Below are positions 8,065-16,277 of a stretch of DNA of 25,637 nucleotides, one piece after another (position 1 is the first letter of the stretch; each line of letters opens with the position of its first letter). The position numbers and the translations under genes were made by a program. The notes beneath the pieces were generated by a model. The model had not been told where the DNA came from, did not search any database, and saw nothing but the letters and a program-made list of their open reading frames with translations. This stretch comes from JAJVIP01 sp964405835 (lineage in GTDB: Bacteria; Elusimicrobiota; Elusimicrobia; F11), in the NCBI GenBank assembly GCA_964405835.1, contig CAYOPN010000036.1:1-25637 (forward strand), given 5' to 3'.

Positions 8065-8235
8065 ATGTCGCAGATACTTTTTGCAGGGGCCGTGTTGTTG
8101 ATGGTTTTATTCGTGGGTTGCAAGAAACAAGAGGCCGCTCCTCCGCCTCCGCCGGTGGAAGCGGCAGCGCCCGCGCCGGCCCCCGTCCAACCCGGCATGG
8201 AAGCCGAAAACCCGGCGGAAAAAGCCGGCCAGTAA
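8065..8235 (+). CDS. Tiny Pro/Ala-rich lipoprotein
   Basis: This is a 56-residue product with a strong AAGGAG site (8052-8057) 7 bases before its ATG. Residues 1-18 are a hydrophobic signal segment ending in LFVG, followed by Cys19, then KK, so it reads as a lipoprotein signal. The -3 residue Phe is not ideal. The mature part is about 37 residues of Pro, Ala, Val and Glu (EAAPPPPPVEAAAPAPAP) with no fold, like the spacer of a cell-wall-spanning lipoprotein. It follows cysN by 11 bases and is probably co-transcribed with it. It ends 7 bases before the convergent PBP gene. Function unknown. Confidence 0.65.
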   Translation: MSQILFAGAVLLMVLFVGCKKQEAAPPPPPVEAAAPAPAPVQPGMEAENPAEKAGQ

Positions 8236-8242
8236 GTTTAGA

Positions 8243-10540
8243 TCACTCCACGTCGGATTCGTTTTCAACTGGCGCTGGGGTCTTGGCTTTGTTCTGGAAG
8301 AGTTTCATGAGCCAACCGCGCAGGCCGCCGGCATGGACGGTGCAGTAGGCCTTGGGCTCCGTGCCGTTGATAAAAATCTCTTCTTTCTGACCGGGGCATC
8401 CGCTGCGCGCAAGCAGGCCCAATATTGGATCGATCCGGACCGATAACAAACCTTCGGGTTTTTCGAATGTCTCGACCTTCCGTCCCGCCAATACCCGTTT
8501 CAGGAATCCGCCCCAAATAGGCAATGCGTTCTTGGCCCCGCTCAGATTCACGGCCTTCGCCTCGTCATTGCCTACCCAAACGCCTACCAGCACGCCCGGC
8601 GTGGTGCCGATGAACCACGCGTCCTTTCCGGAATTTGTGGTGCCGGTTTTCCCGGCGCTCGGCGCGTTCCATCCCATCTGCCGCAGGCTTTTCGCCGTTC
8701 CCTCCATTACGGTGGTCTGTAAAAGCGAAATCATCAAATAGGAATGGGCCGGGTCCATCACCGGTTCGCGTTCGATGTTGTTTAACTCCAGCACATTTTC
8801 TTCGGCGTCCACCACCGCGGTCACCATGAGCGGTGTTACACGAAACCCGCCGTTGGCAAAGGGGGCGTAGGCGGCAGTGAGTTCCAGCGGCGACACTTCA
8901 GATGCGCCGAGCGCGATGGCGAGGCTGTTTTCCAACGGAGATTCGATTCCCATGCGGCGCGCGTATTGGATTATTTTTGGAGAGCCGAGTTGTTGCGCCA
9001 GGTCCAACGTGGCCCCATTAATGGAATGCGCCAGAGATTCCCGAAATGAAACGGCGCCGCGATAAATGCCGTCAAAGTTTTGCGGGGCCCAAATCGAATC
9101 GCCGTCTTTGAAAGCGCGCGGTTCGTCATGTAAGAGCGACGCCGGTGTGAATCCGTTCTCCAGCGCAACTCCGTACACAAATGGTTTAAAGGCGCTGCCG
9201 GGTTGGCGCCGCGCTTGTGTGGCGCGGTTAAATTGGCTCTCACGGAAATTTCGTCCGCCGACCAGCGCCAGCACACGGCCCGTGAGCGGGTCCATAGCGA
9301 TCAAGACGGCTTGGTTCTTCTTTTCCACTTGGACTTGCTGATGCGCTTCTTTCTGCCATAACGGGTCAAGCGTCGTGTGGATCCGCAGGCCGTACCGGAA
9401 AATGACGTCTTCGGAGAAATGCGGGACCAATTGCCGGAGAACTTCCGCAACAAAATAATCGTTTTCGTTGCCGGTTTCGGGCTTTGTCGTGGCTTTTTTC
9501 CGAAGCGTCAGCGGTTGGGCCAAGGCCTGCTCGTATTCGGGTTCGGTGATCAAACTTTCTTCCAGCATCAGTTTTAGAACGCGGTTGCGCCGCGCTTTTG
9601 CGGCAGCCGGATTTTGAAACGGGTTGTATCGGAAAGGAGAGCGAATAATACCGGCCAACAGAGCGGCTTCGGGCAGCGTGAGGGACGCCAGCGGTTTCGC
9701 GAAATAAAATTCCGTTGCGGCTCGCATGCCGGCAATGCTGACGACGCCATCCTGTCCCATGTAAATATGGTTTAGGTATAGCGTGAGGATCCGTTCTTTG
9801 GAATAGCGAAGGTCGAGATAGACAGCGAAACCCACTTCCATTAGTTTTCGCTGCAATGTCCGCTCGTGCGTAAGAAAGAAATTTTTTGCGAGTTGCTGGG
9901 TGATGGTGCTGCCGCCTTGAAGATTTTTGCGGTGACGCACATTGAACCAGGCGGCCCGCAGGATCGCGCGCATATCAATGCCGTGGTGGGTATAAAACCG
10001 CCGGTCCTCAACAGCAACAACGGCCGCGGTGAGAACATTGGGAAAGTCGTCCCACGTGGCCGGTTCCCGCCGGACCTTTTGGGGGCCGGATAGTTCCGCG
10101 ATTAATTCGGGTTCCAACGCCATCTGGGAGACGGGGTGATGAAATTCATCGGCCAAGCTCCATGCCCCGGCGGAATTTCTCGAAAGCGTGATGGTGGCGG
10201 GATATTGTTCGAGGACCGGCGCTTTAAACCCGCGTAGCGCAATGACGAGGTTGCTTCCTTCCCATTTGTAATGCCCCGGTTGCAGCGGGACGACGCGGCT
10301 CGCCCTGTAATCGAGGCGGGTGATCCGTTGTCTCAACTCCTCATCGGATAGGACAAAGCCGTCCGGAATCAAAAAGGGAGCGGCATACACTTTTGTGGGG
10401 AATTGTTCGCCAAGGCCACCGGGGACCAGTTTGGCCAGTTTCCATTCCGATGTGAAGATGATGGCGATGGTCGCCGCCGACAGCAAAGCGGCGAGCGAGC
10501 CTCCCCAAACGAGGAATTTCTTTTTCGTGGTGCTGCGCAT
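8243..10540 (-). CDS. Class A penicillin-binding protein (PBP1, transglycosylase/transpeptidase)
   Basis: This bifunctional enzyme polymerises and crosslinks peptidoglycan on the outer face of the inner membrane. The 765-residue protein has one N-terminal membrane helix (about 10-30) and then a region resembling the UB2H-type domain of PBP1b (about 45-150, LDYRASRVVPLQPGHY). The GT51 transglycosylase has the catalytic Glu178 in VEDRRFYTHHG and GGSTITQQLAKNFFL (209-223). The transpeptidase has SAFK (Ser449, Lys452), SIN (506-508) and KTGTT (631-635). A C-terminal Cys pair (Cys715, Cys733) sits in the tail. The family fit is closest to PBP1b, but the tail resembles PBP1c/1a, so I give no symbol. 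It follows pilT by 14 bases with no clear Shine-Dalgarno. Confidence 0.95.
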   Translation of the reverse strand: MRSTTKKKFLVWGGSLAALLSAATIAIIFTSEWKLAKLVPGGLGEQFPTKVYAAPFLIPDGFVLSDEELRQRITRLDYRASRVVPLQPGHYKWEGSNLVIALRGFKAPVLEQYPATITLSRNSAGAWSLADEFHHPVSQMALEPELIAELSGPQKVRREPATWDDFPNVLTAAVVAVEDRRFYTHHGIDMRAILRAAWFNVRHRKNLQGGSTITQQLAKNFFLTHERTLQRKLMEVGFAVYLDLRYSKERILTLYLNHIYMGQDGVVSIAGMRAATEFYFAKPLASLTLPEAALLAGIIRSPFRYNPFQNPAAAKARRNRVLKLMLEESLITEPEYEQALAQPLTLRKKATTKPETGNENDYFVAEVLRQLVPHFSEDVIFRYGLRIHTTLDPLWQKEAHQQVQVEKKNQAVLIAMDPLTGRVLALVGGRNFRESQFNRATQARRQPGSAFKPFVYGVALENGFTPASLLHDEPRAFKDGDSIWAPQNFDGIYRGAVSFRESLAHSINGATLDLAQQLGSPKIIQYARRMGIESPLENSLAIALGASEVSPLELTAAYAPFANGGFRVTPLMVTAVVDAEENVLELNNIEREPVMDPAHSYLMISLLQTTVMEGTAKSLRQMGWNAPSAGKTGTTNSGKDAWFIGTTPGVLVGVWVGNDEAKAVNLSGAKNALPIWGGFLKRVLAGRKVETFEKPEGLLSVRIDPILGLLARSGCPGQKEEIFINGTEPKAYCTVHAGGLRGWLMKLFQNKAKTPAPVENESDVE

Positions 10541-10554
10541 GGAGGGAATGTTAC

Positions 10555-11643
10555 TTATTTGACGGGTTCGAGGCCGGGGCCGCCGGGGGAGCCTTGCATC
10601 TTGAGACGGAGATCGTTCGGATTGCTGGCGGAGTTAAGCGCGTCTTGTGGGGAAATGATACCGGCTTCAAACATGCGCAACAGGTCCTGGTCGAAGGTAT
10701 GCATGCCGTAGGCGCCGCTTTTCTCAATCAAAAATTTGACTTCGTTGGCGCTATTGGCCAGCAATAATTTCTTCATTTGCGAACTGCCGAGCATTATTTC
10801 GGTTGCCGGAAAACAGGTGCGCCCCGTTTTGTCTGGGACCAGGCGCTGGCTGATAATGGCCGTTAGCGCGTTTGTCAATTGCAAGCGGGTGTACGGTTGT
10901 TCTTGAAATTCAAATGTGTTGACGATCCGGTCCACGGCGTCCAGCGTGTCGTTGCTGTGAACGGTGCCGAGCACCAAATGGCCCGATCCGGCCGCTTCTA
11001 TTGCCGCCCGAAACGTGTCTTCGGAACTCATTTCGCCAATGACAATGACGTCCGGGTCCTGCCGGAGAATATGGGAGAGGCCCTCGCGCGCGCTTTCAAT
11101 GTCACGGCCGATTTCCCTCTGGGAAATGGAGGCTTTTTTTCGTGTGTGCGAGAACTCGATTGGATCTTCAATGGTAATGATGTTGTAAGAATAATTTTCA
11201 TTCATGTGGTTGATGATCGAGTTCAGCGTGGTTGTTTTGCCGGCTCCCGTGACACCGGAAATCAGGATCAAACCGCGATGCGAACGGCAAAGTTTTTCCA
11301 AAGTCTCTTTCGGGAGGGAAAGCGCTTCAAAAGATTTGGATTCGCCCGGAATGACGCGGATCGCGATCGCATGGGTGCCGCGTTGGCGGTACACATTGAC
11401 ACGCAGGCGGCCCACGCCTTCCATGGAGATGGCAAAATCAATACCGGATTTTTCTTTGAGTTGGTTTTTTTGCGCGTCGGTGAGAGAGGCGCTGAGAATT
11501 CCGTCGATTTCTTCGGATTTTAGCGCGGTGGTTCCCATGGCGACCAGCTGGCCCATGGAACGGATCAATGGCGGTTCGTTGGCCTTCAGATGAAGGTCGG
11601 AAACGCCGGGTTTAAGGACCTTCTCCAAAATAGACTTTAACAC
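10555..11643 (-). CDS. pilT: Type IV pilus retraction ATPase of the PilT/PilU family
   Basis: This 362-residue cytoplasmic hexameric ATPase powers pilus retraction and twitching. It opens with the PilT N-terminal domain (VSDLHLKANEPPLIR). It has Walker A GVTGAGKTTT (130-139), the Asp box ITIEDPIEF, Walker B DPDVIVIGEM (196-205) and the His box GHLVLGTVHSND (221-232). The end ASNPNDLRLKMQG is typical of PilT. After GEM the usual Arg-Asp is replaced by Ser-Ser, which could point to a PilU-like paralogue, so the symbol is approximate. The start is GTG 11641-11643, with a TTGAAA-17-TATCTA promoter directly upstream and no Shine-Dalgarno. No other pilus gene is in the window. Confidence 0.9.
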   Translation of the reverse strand: MLKSILEKVLKPGVSDLHLKANEPPLIRSMGQLVAMGTTALKSEEIDGILSASLTDAQKNQLKEKSGIDFAISMEGVGRLRVNVYRQRGTHAIAIRVIPGESKSFEALSLPKETLEKLCRSHRGLILISGVTGAGKTTTLNSIINHMNENYSYNIITIEDPIEFSHTRKKASISQREIGRDIESAREGLSHILRQDPDVIVIGEMSSEDTFRAAIEAAGSGHLVLGTVHSNDTLDAVDRIVNTFEFQEQPYTRLQLTNALTAIISQRLVPDKTGRTCFPATEIMLGSSQMKKLLLANSANEVKFLIEKSGAYGMHTFDQDLLRMFEAGIISPQDALNSASNPNDLRLKMQGSPGGPGLEPVK

Positions 11644-11649
11644 CCTGTG

Positions 11650-11678
11650 TAGATAAGCGGTTTAAGACGCTTTTTCAA
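11650..11678 (-). promoter_or_regulatory. Candidate promoter for pilT-PBP
   Basis: On the minus strand TTGAAA (11673-11678) is 17 bases from TATCTA (11650-11655), and the GTG start lies 6 bases after the -10 box. The -35 box is good (5/6) and the -10 box weak (3/6). The region between the two divergent genes (11644-11705) also holds a direct repeat of CGCTTTTT and an AAGCGCTT palindrome. Confidence 0.4.
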
Positions 11679-11705
11679 GCGCTTTTTGCTACTTTGATTT
11701 TCCAA

Positions 11706-12497
11706 ATGGGCCGAAAAATCATCAACAAGCGCTCCGACCCGCAGGTGCTTCTGTTGCGTAAAGTCCGCGACGGCAAAGACCGCTCAATGGTTTTCTGTGA
11801 AGGAGAAAAATTGGTGGCGGAATTGTTCGCTTCCGATTGGCGGCCGCGGGCCCTTTTCTGCACGCAATCCAAAACATCTTTGGCAGACCGATTGATCCGG
11901 AATAGCGAACCGATTCCCTTAACAGTGCTCTCCGATGACGTGATGTCATTTTGTTCCGATCTCACCACGCCCCAAGGTTTGATCGCGTTGGCCAAACCTC
12001 CCGAAAAACTTTTTCACACCGTTCCCGCCCAAGGCGCCGTCTTGGGGTTGGTGATCCATGGCGTCCAACTTCCACAGAATGTGGGCGCATTGCTGCGCAC
12101 GGCCGAGGGGGCCGGCGTGACCGAGGTGTTTGCTTCCGCTTCGTCCGCGGACCCTTGGGGCCCCAAAGCGTTGCGCGGCTCCTCGGGCAGCGCATTTCGC
12201 GTTCCCGTGCACCGCCTTTCTTCCTTGGCGGCCATAACGGAACAATTGCGTTCGCGCGGGATCAAATCGATTGCGGCCACCCAGCATGGAAAAGTTTCTT
12301 ATGACAAAGTTGATTGGACACGCAGCGTGGCGCTGGTCATGGGCTCCGAAGGCGCGGGTTTTTCCGAAAACGAAATAAAAATGTTGGACCAGACCATTAC
12401 AATTCCAATGAAAGGAAAAGTCGAATCATTAAACGTGGCGACCGCGGCGGCAGTGTGTTTGTTCGAGGCGTCGCGACAGAGAGGCCATGGAGCTTAG
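11706..12497 (+). CDS. SpoU/TrmH-family RNA 2'-O-methyltransferase
   Basis: This 263-residue SPOUT methyltransferase uses S-adenosylmethionine to methylate a ribose in rRNA or tRNA. An N-terminal substrate-binding domain (about 1-95, with VFCEGEKLVAEL) precedes the SpoU domain. That domain has motif 1 QLPQNVGALLRTAEGAGV, motif 2 VMGSEGAGFS and motif 3 IPMKGKVESLNVATAAAVCLFE, which form the knotted cofactor site. The layout matches RlmB/TrmH-like enzymes, and the exact target RNA cannot be read from sequence. ATG 11706 is preferred over TTG 11694 upstream. The stop overlaps the next gene's start by 11 bases. It is divergent from pilT and heads the long operon that reaches the TonB-like gene. 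Confidence 0.9.
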   Translation: MGRKIINKRSDPQVLLLRKVRDGKDRSMVFCEGEKLVAELFASDWRPRALFCTQSKTSLADRLIRNSEPIPLTVLSDDVMSFCSDLTTPQGLIALAKPPEKLFHTVPAQGAVLGLVIHGVQLPQNVGALLRTAEGAGVTEVFASASSADPWGPKALRGSSGSAFRVPVHRLSSLAAITEQLRSRGIKSIAATQHGKVSYDKVDWTRSVALVMGSEGAGFSENEIKMLDQTITIPMKGKVESLNVATAAAVCLFEASRQRGHGA

Positions 12498-13221
12498 GAA
12501 CAAAGTGGCATTTATCAATGGCGGGGCGCGCATTGGAGCGGTGATCGCGGAAGCGCTCGCGAAAAAAGGGTGCAGCGTCGCGCTTTCCTACCGGTCGTCG
12601 AAAAAGGCGGCCGAGGAAACAGCCCTGTCTCTGCGACGATGGGGCGTGAGCACATTGACTGTCAAAGGCGACATGTCGAAGGAACCGGACGTGAAGCGCG
12701 TGCTGGGCGCCATCGTCAAAAAATTTTCACGCCTCGACGTCCTCATTAATATGGCGTCGGTTTATAACGAGACGCCATTTGCCCGTTTGACCGAAAAAGA
12801 TTGGACATCCAATATGGACGCAAACCTGCGTTCTGCTTATTTGACCGTGAAAAATGCTTCGCGTTACCTCGCGAAGAACGGGGGGCGCGTGGTCAATTTC
12901 GCTGATTGGGTCGCCGCCAGCGGCCGCCCGCGGTACAAGGGTTTCCTGCCTTATTACACGGCGAAGGCCGGTGTTATCGGTCTCACGCAGGCGCAAGCGC
13001 TGGAGTTGGCGCCGCGTGTTCTCGTCAACGCGATCGCGCCGGGTCCGATTCTTCCGCCCACAAAAATTAAGAATGAAGAAGTCCGCAACGTGGCGAGAGT
13101 GACGCCGTTGGGGAAATGGGGCGGGCCTGCCGAAATTGCGAAAGCCGTTTTGTTCTTGTGCGACACCGATTTTGTGACCGGCGAGACCTTGCGCGTGGAC
13201 GGAGGACGGCATCTCTACTAG
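12487..13221 (+). CDS. Short-chain dehydrogenase/reductase, pteridine-reductase-like
   Basis: This 244-residue cytoplasmic NAD(P)H-dependent reductase has its cofactor loop at NGGARIG (11-17), and Tyr156/Lys160 in PYYTAKAG are the catalytic pair. It ends with the family motif NAIAPGPILPPT. The usual catalytic Ser is not in place. Instead FADW puts Asp140 near that site, as in pteridine reductases (FolM/PTR1), where Asp replaces Ser. Arg15 in the GGARIG loop also favours NADPH and that subgroup. A FabG-type ketoacyl reductase is the alternative. The start overlaps the methyltransferase stop by 11 bases and a Shine-Dalgarno-like GAGAGG precedes it, so coupling is likely. Confidence 0.88.
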   Translation: MELRNKVAFINGGARIGAVIAEALAKKGCSVALSYRSSKKAAEETALSLRRWGVSTLTVKGDMSKEPDVKRVLGAIVKKFSRLDVLINMASVYNETPFARLTEKDWTSNMDANLRSAYLTVKNASRYLAKNGGRVVNFADWVAASGRPRYKGFLPYYTAKAGVIGLTQAQALELAPRVLVNAIAPGPILPPTKIKNEEVRNVARVTPLGKWGGPAEIAKAVLFLCDTDFVTGETLRVDGGRHLY

Positions 13222-13233
13222 AATGCCGCGCCC

Positions 13234-13566
13234 ATGACCAAAGAGAAACGCAAACAACCGCGGCTTGAAGCGAACTTGTTCGCCGAACTGAGCGGTCGCC
13301 CTTCCGGAGACCCGCTGGGACGGGGCGTTGTTGTTGACGTAAGTCTTTCCGGTCTTGCGATCGAAACAGAGGCGGATTTTTCTGTCGACGATATGGTCAC
13401 TTGCCATATTGAAGTTCCATTAAAACTGGAAGCGCGGATTGTTCGGCGCATCTCCAACGGCCAAGTCAAAAAATACGGCCTCCGTTTTGAGAACCAAAGT
13501 ATTTTTGACCGCTTCATGTTTAAGAAGATCTTGAAGGGCAAACGCCAAACCAGGCGCATCGAATGA
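13234..13566 (+). CDS. PilZ-domain c-di-GMP-binding protein
   Basis: This 110-residue single-domain PilZ protein has both c-di-GMP-binding motifs: RKQPR (RxxxR, residues 6-10) and DVSLSG (D/NxSxxG, residues 35-40). Canonical PilZ domains use them to bind the dinucleotide and relay it to motility, secretion or polysaccharide machinery. Its partner is unknown. It lies 12 bases after the SDR gene and its stop overlaps the next start (ATGA), so it is in a mixed operon with metabolic and Tol-like genes. No Shine-Dalgarno is seen. A TAGAAT box (13219-13224) lies 9 bases before the ATG and could give it a promoter of its own. Confidence 0.88.
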   Translation: MTKEKRKQPRLEANLFAELSGRPSGDPLGRGVVVDVSLSGLAIETEADFSVDDMVTCHIEVPLKLEARIVRRISNGQVKKYGLRFENQSIFDRFMFKKILKGKRQTRRIE

Positions 13567-14450
13567 AAAAGCCCGCCATCGGCGTGGTCGGGCTCGGCAT
13601 TATGGGGGCCGCCATGGCGAAAAACGCCAAGAAAGCCGGGTTCAACGTTTTTGTTACGAATCGTTCCACTGACAAACGCGAGGCCGCAAAGAAGGCGGGG
13701 CTCGAGGTCTTAAACACACCGCGCGATGTTGCCGAAAAGTCCGAGGCGGTCATCGTGATCGTCACAGATCCCGCGGCCATCAAAGCGGTGCTGACGGGGC
13801 CCGATGGTATTTTGGCCGCGAGCGGTCTGAAAGGGAAAACGTTGATCCAGATGAGCACCATCGATGAGAAGTCCACGATGGAATTTGCGACGATGGCCGA
13901 GGCCAAAGGAATGTCGTTTTTGGATTGCCCGGTAACGGGCAGCAAAAAACAAGTGGAGGAAGCCCAGCTCATATTATTGGCGGGCGGCGATGCAGGCCTC
14001 ATCGATCACTGGAACGACTTGTTTGCGGCCGTCGGAAAAGCGGTCGTGCACGCGGGCGGCATTGGGAAAGGGACAGCGCTCAAACTTTGTATGAACCTGA
14101 TCGTGGCGCAAATGACGTCGGCTTTGTGTGAATCGGTGGCGCTGGCGAAAGTCCAAGAGCTCAACCCCGCAAAAATTTTTGAAGTGATAGGTCACAGCCC
14201 CGCGCTCAATTGCGGTTACTTCAAAATCAAAGAAGGGCCGCTGTTGGAAGGCGCGTTCGCCCCTGCGTTCTCGCTCAACAACATGCTCAAGGACGTCCGG
14301 TTTATGGACCAGACCGCGAAAAACAAACGTTTGAACATTCCCGTAACGCAAGCCGTAAAGTACCTGATGGAGATGGCGGTCGCCGACGGACATGGAGATG
14401 AGGACCTGACCAGCATCTCCGCAATTTTGAAACCAGCGTCAAAACAATAG
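13563..14450 (+). CDS. NAD(P)-dependent beta-hydroxyacid dehydrogenase (HIBADH/GLYR family)
   Basis: This 295-residue cytoplasmic oxidoreductase is related to 3-hydroxyisobutyrate and tartronate-semialdehyde reductases. It has the N-terminal Rossmann motif GVVGLGIMGAAMA (GxGxxG at 10-15), the substrate-loop pattern DCPVTGSKKQVEEAQL, and the catalytic Lys174 with Asn178 in GTALKLCMN. The C-terminal helical domain ends with the usual EDLTSISAIL. Glyoxylate/succinic-semialdehyde reductase is a possible activity, and the substrate cannot be fixed from sequence. The ATG overlaps the PilZ stop by 4 bases. It lies 9 bases before the TolQ-like gene. Confidence 0.9.
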   Translation: MKKPAIGVVGLGIMGAAMAKNAKKAGFNVFVTNRSTDKREAAKKAGLEVLNTPRDVAEKSEAVIVIVTDPAAIKAVLTGPDGILAASGLKGKTLIQMSTIDEKSTMEFATMAEAKGMSFLDCPVTGSKKQVEEAQLILLAGGDAGLIDHWNDLFAAVGKAVVHAGGIGKGTALKLCMNLIVAQMTSALCESVALAKVQELNPAKIFEVIGHSPALNCGYFKIKEGPLLEGAFAPAFSLNNMLKDVRFMDQTAKNKRLNIPVTQAVKYLMEMAVADGHGDEDLTSISAILKPASKQ

Positions 14451-14459
14451 GAGGCTTCC

Positions 14460-15068
14460 TTGGAAAAAGTCGCTTGGGGTGGAGTGCTCGCGGCCGGTTG
14501 GCCGGTGCTGTCCGTCCTTTTCATTACTTCGATCATCACTTTCGCCATTATTTACGAGCGGTGGAAAGTGTTCTCAACCATCAAACTGCAGTCGGACGCA
14601 TTCCTCGATTCCATCCGGAAGACCGGGGACCATGACAAGATCGTAGCCTGGTGCGAAAAATCTGACCAGCCATTGGCGACCATCGCCAAAGCGATCTTTA
14701 AGGCCCCGTCCAACCGCGAGGACAAAGAGCGCATGCTTCAGCGCTCGATCCAAGCGTTGGTGCTGAAATACGAGATGCGTATTTCCGTGCTCGGCACCGT
14801 GGCCAGCGTGGCGCCTTTTGTGGGGTTGCTTGGAACCGTCATTGGAATTATTCGTGCGTTTCACGCGGTGGCTTCCACCTCGGCGGGCGGCGCGAGCGCG
14901 GTGGCGATCGGTATTTCTGAAGCGTTGGTCGGCACCGCGGCGGGTCTTGTGGTGGCCATTCCGGCGCTCTTGGCCTACAACTATTTCGCGAACCAGATCC
15001 GGCACATGACGCAGGACTGGGAATTGACCGGGCAGGACATCATCGACATGTCGCTCAAGAGGGGATAA
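14460..15068 (+). CDS. MotA/TolQ/ExbB-type proton channel protein
   Basis: This 202-residue inner-membrane protein forms the proton-driven stator with the ExbD/TolR protein downstream. It has a helix near residues 12-32, a cytoplasmic loop, then two helices with the family motifs VAPFVGLLGTVIGIIRAF and EALVGTAAGLVVAIPALLAYNYF. The start is TTG 14460, supported by a clear AGGAGG (14449-14454) 5 bases upstream. The stop overlaps the next ATG (TAATG). Whether it serves Tol (envelope constriction) or Ton (uptake) cannot be settled, because TolB and Pal are not in the window. Confidence 0.92.
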   Translation: MEKVAWGGVLAAGWPVLSVLFITSIITFAIIYERWKVFSTIKLQSDAFLDSIRKTGDHDKIVAWCEKSDQPLATIAKAIFKAPSNREDKERMLQRSIQALVLKYEMRISVLGTVASVAPFVGLLGTVIGIIRAFHAVASTSAGGASAVAIGISEALVGTAAGLVVAIPALLAYNYFANQIRHMTQDWELTGQDIIDMSLKRG

Positions 15069-15490
15069 TGAAAGCAGGAAACGCCGGCGGCACCGGCCGC
15101 TACCACATCAATTCCGAAATCAACATGATCCCGTTGATCGACGTGGCGCTCGTGTTGTTGATCATCTTCATGGTGATTTCACCCATTTTGGTCGAGTCCC
15201 AGATGCGCGTGAATATTCCGAAAGTCACGTCGGGCGGCAAAGCGGACGAGACCGCGCTCAAAATTGAGATCGCTGCCAACGGGCAATTGGCGTTCCAGGG
15301 CAAACTCGTCACGCGCGACGCGCTCAAAACAGCCATGGCCATTCAATTGCCGGCGGGCCACAAGGCCTCGCTGTTGATCCAGGCCGACAAAGACGTCGCG
15401 TTCGACCAGGTGGTTTACGTCATGGACATCGCCAAACAGTTGAAGATTGAAAAACTCGGCGTGGCGGTCCTTCCTCAATCCATCGAGTAA
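15068..15490 (+). CDS. ExbD/TolR-type biopolymer transport protein
   Basis: This 140-residue protein has one N-terminal membrane helix (about 21-42). The conserved Asp sits in IPLIDVALVLLIIFMV and carries protons in the stator complex. A periplasmic domain of the usual size follows (ends IEKLGVAVLPQSIE). It is translationally coupled to the TolQ-like gene by a TAATG overlap, and its own stop overlaps the next ATG. ExbD and TolR cannot be separated on sequence alone. Confidence 0.92.
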   Translation: MKAGNAGGTGRYHINSEINMIPLIDVALVLLIIFMVISPILVESQMRVNIPKVTSGGKADETALKIEIAANGQLAFQGKLVTRDALKTAMAIQLPAGHKASLLIQADKDVAFDQVVYVMDIAKQLKIEKLGVAVLPQSIE

Positions 15491-16272
15491 TGCGGCGGTA
15501 CCTGCTTTCATCCGCGGGTTTTCATTTCACTCTGTTGGGCGTGTTCCTGTTGTTCTCTTGGTTCAACCGCAGCGACGAATTTCTTTTTATCGACGGTTTC
15601 GACTACATGGGATCAGGGGGTGGAGGCGACGGCAAGTTGGGTGGAGGGGGACCAAAGAAAGAACAGATGGGCCAGGTGGTCCCGGCTCCTGTAAAAGTCC
15701 CGATTCCGGCCAAGCCCGCTCCGGTCCAGAAAGCCATTTCGACCGAAGAAGCCTGGGCCGTTAAAAACCCGAAAACACCTCCCGCCAAAGAAATCAAGCA
15801 ACCCGAGATGCCCATCGAGCGCGGAGAAAAAGCCCAAGAAGAAAAGGTCAACGTTATCCGCCGCGGCGTGGACAAAGAGACCACCGCCGGCGAAGGCGGG
15901 TTTGATTTTGGAACTGGCCAAGGCGGCGCCGGAGAAGGTGACGGCAAAGGGCCTGGCATCGGCATCGGGTATGGCCCAGGGGAAGGAGGATTCGGCGGGT
16001 TCGGAGGATATCTCCGGATCCTGCGTCAACGCATTTGGTCCGAATGGACACAGTCGGCTGTGTACGGTTCCAATGAAGTTTGCGTGATCGGTTTGACCGT
16101 GTCGCGTGATGGGACCGTGAGCGATATCCGTATCGAGAAAGCGTCGAACAACACTTTTTACGACAATGTCGCCATGCGCGCCGTCCGCAATTCCTCTCCG
16201 CTCCCGCCGCTGCCGGCCAGCTTCTCAAAATCAAGCCAGCGGTTCCGCATCAAGTTCCGCCTGCTCGAATGA
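15490..16272 (+). CDS. TonB/TolA-like energy-transducing protein
   Basis: The 260-residue product has one N-terminal membrane anchor (about 9-25). A Pro/Lys/Glu-rich stretch (about 55-115) and a Gly-rich stretch (about 130-175) follow, which together could span the periplasm. A C-terminal TonB-like domain (about 178-260) contains LRILRQRIWSEW, VCVIGLTVSRDGTVSDIRIE and FYDNVAMRAVRNSSPLPPLP. Such proteins pass proton-motive energy from TolQ/TolR or ExbB/ExbD to the outer membrane. The ATG overlaps the upstream stop (TAATG). It is the last gene of the operon and is followed at once by the inverted repeat. TolA and TonB are both possible. Confidence 0.88.
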   Translation: MRRYLLSSAGFHFTLLGVFLLFSWFNRSDEFLFIDGFDYMGSGGGGDGKLGGGGPKKEQMGQVVPAPVKVPIPAKPAPVQKAISTEEAWAVKNPKTPPAKEIKQPEMPIERGEKAQEEKVNVIRRGVDKETTAGEGGFDFGTGQGGAGEGDGKGPGIGIGYGPGEGGFGGFGGYLRILRQRIWSEWTQSAVYGSNEVCVIGLTVSRDGTVSDIRIEKASNNTFYDNVAMRAVRNSSPLPPLPASFSKSSQRFRIKFRLLE

Positions 16273-16277
16273 CCATT

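Noticed and set aside
8236..8242. Terminator between the convergent lipoprotein and PBP genes
   Set aside because: The gap is 7 bases, with no room for a hairpin outside the coding sequence.
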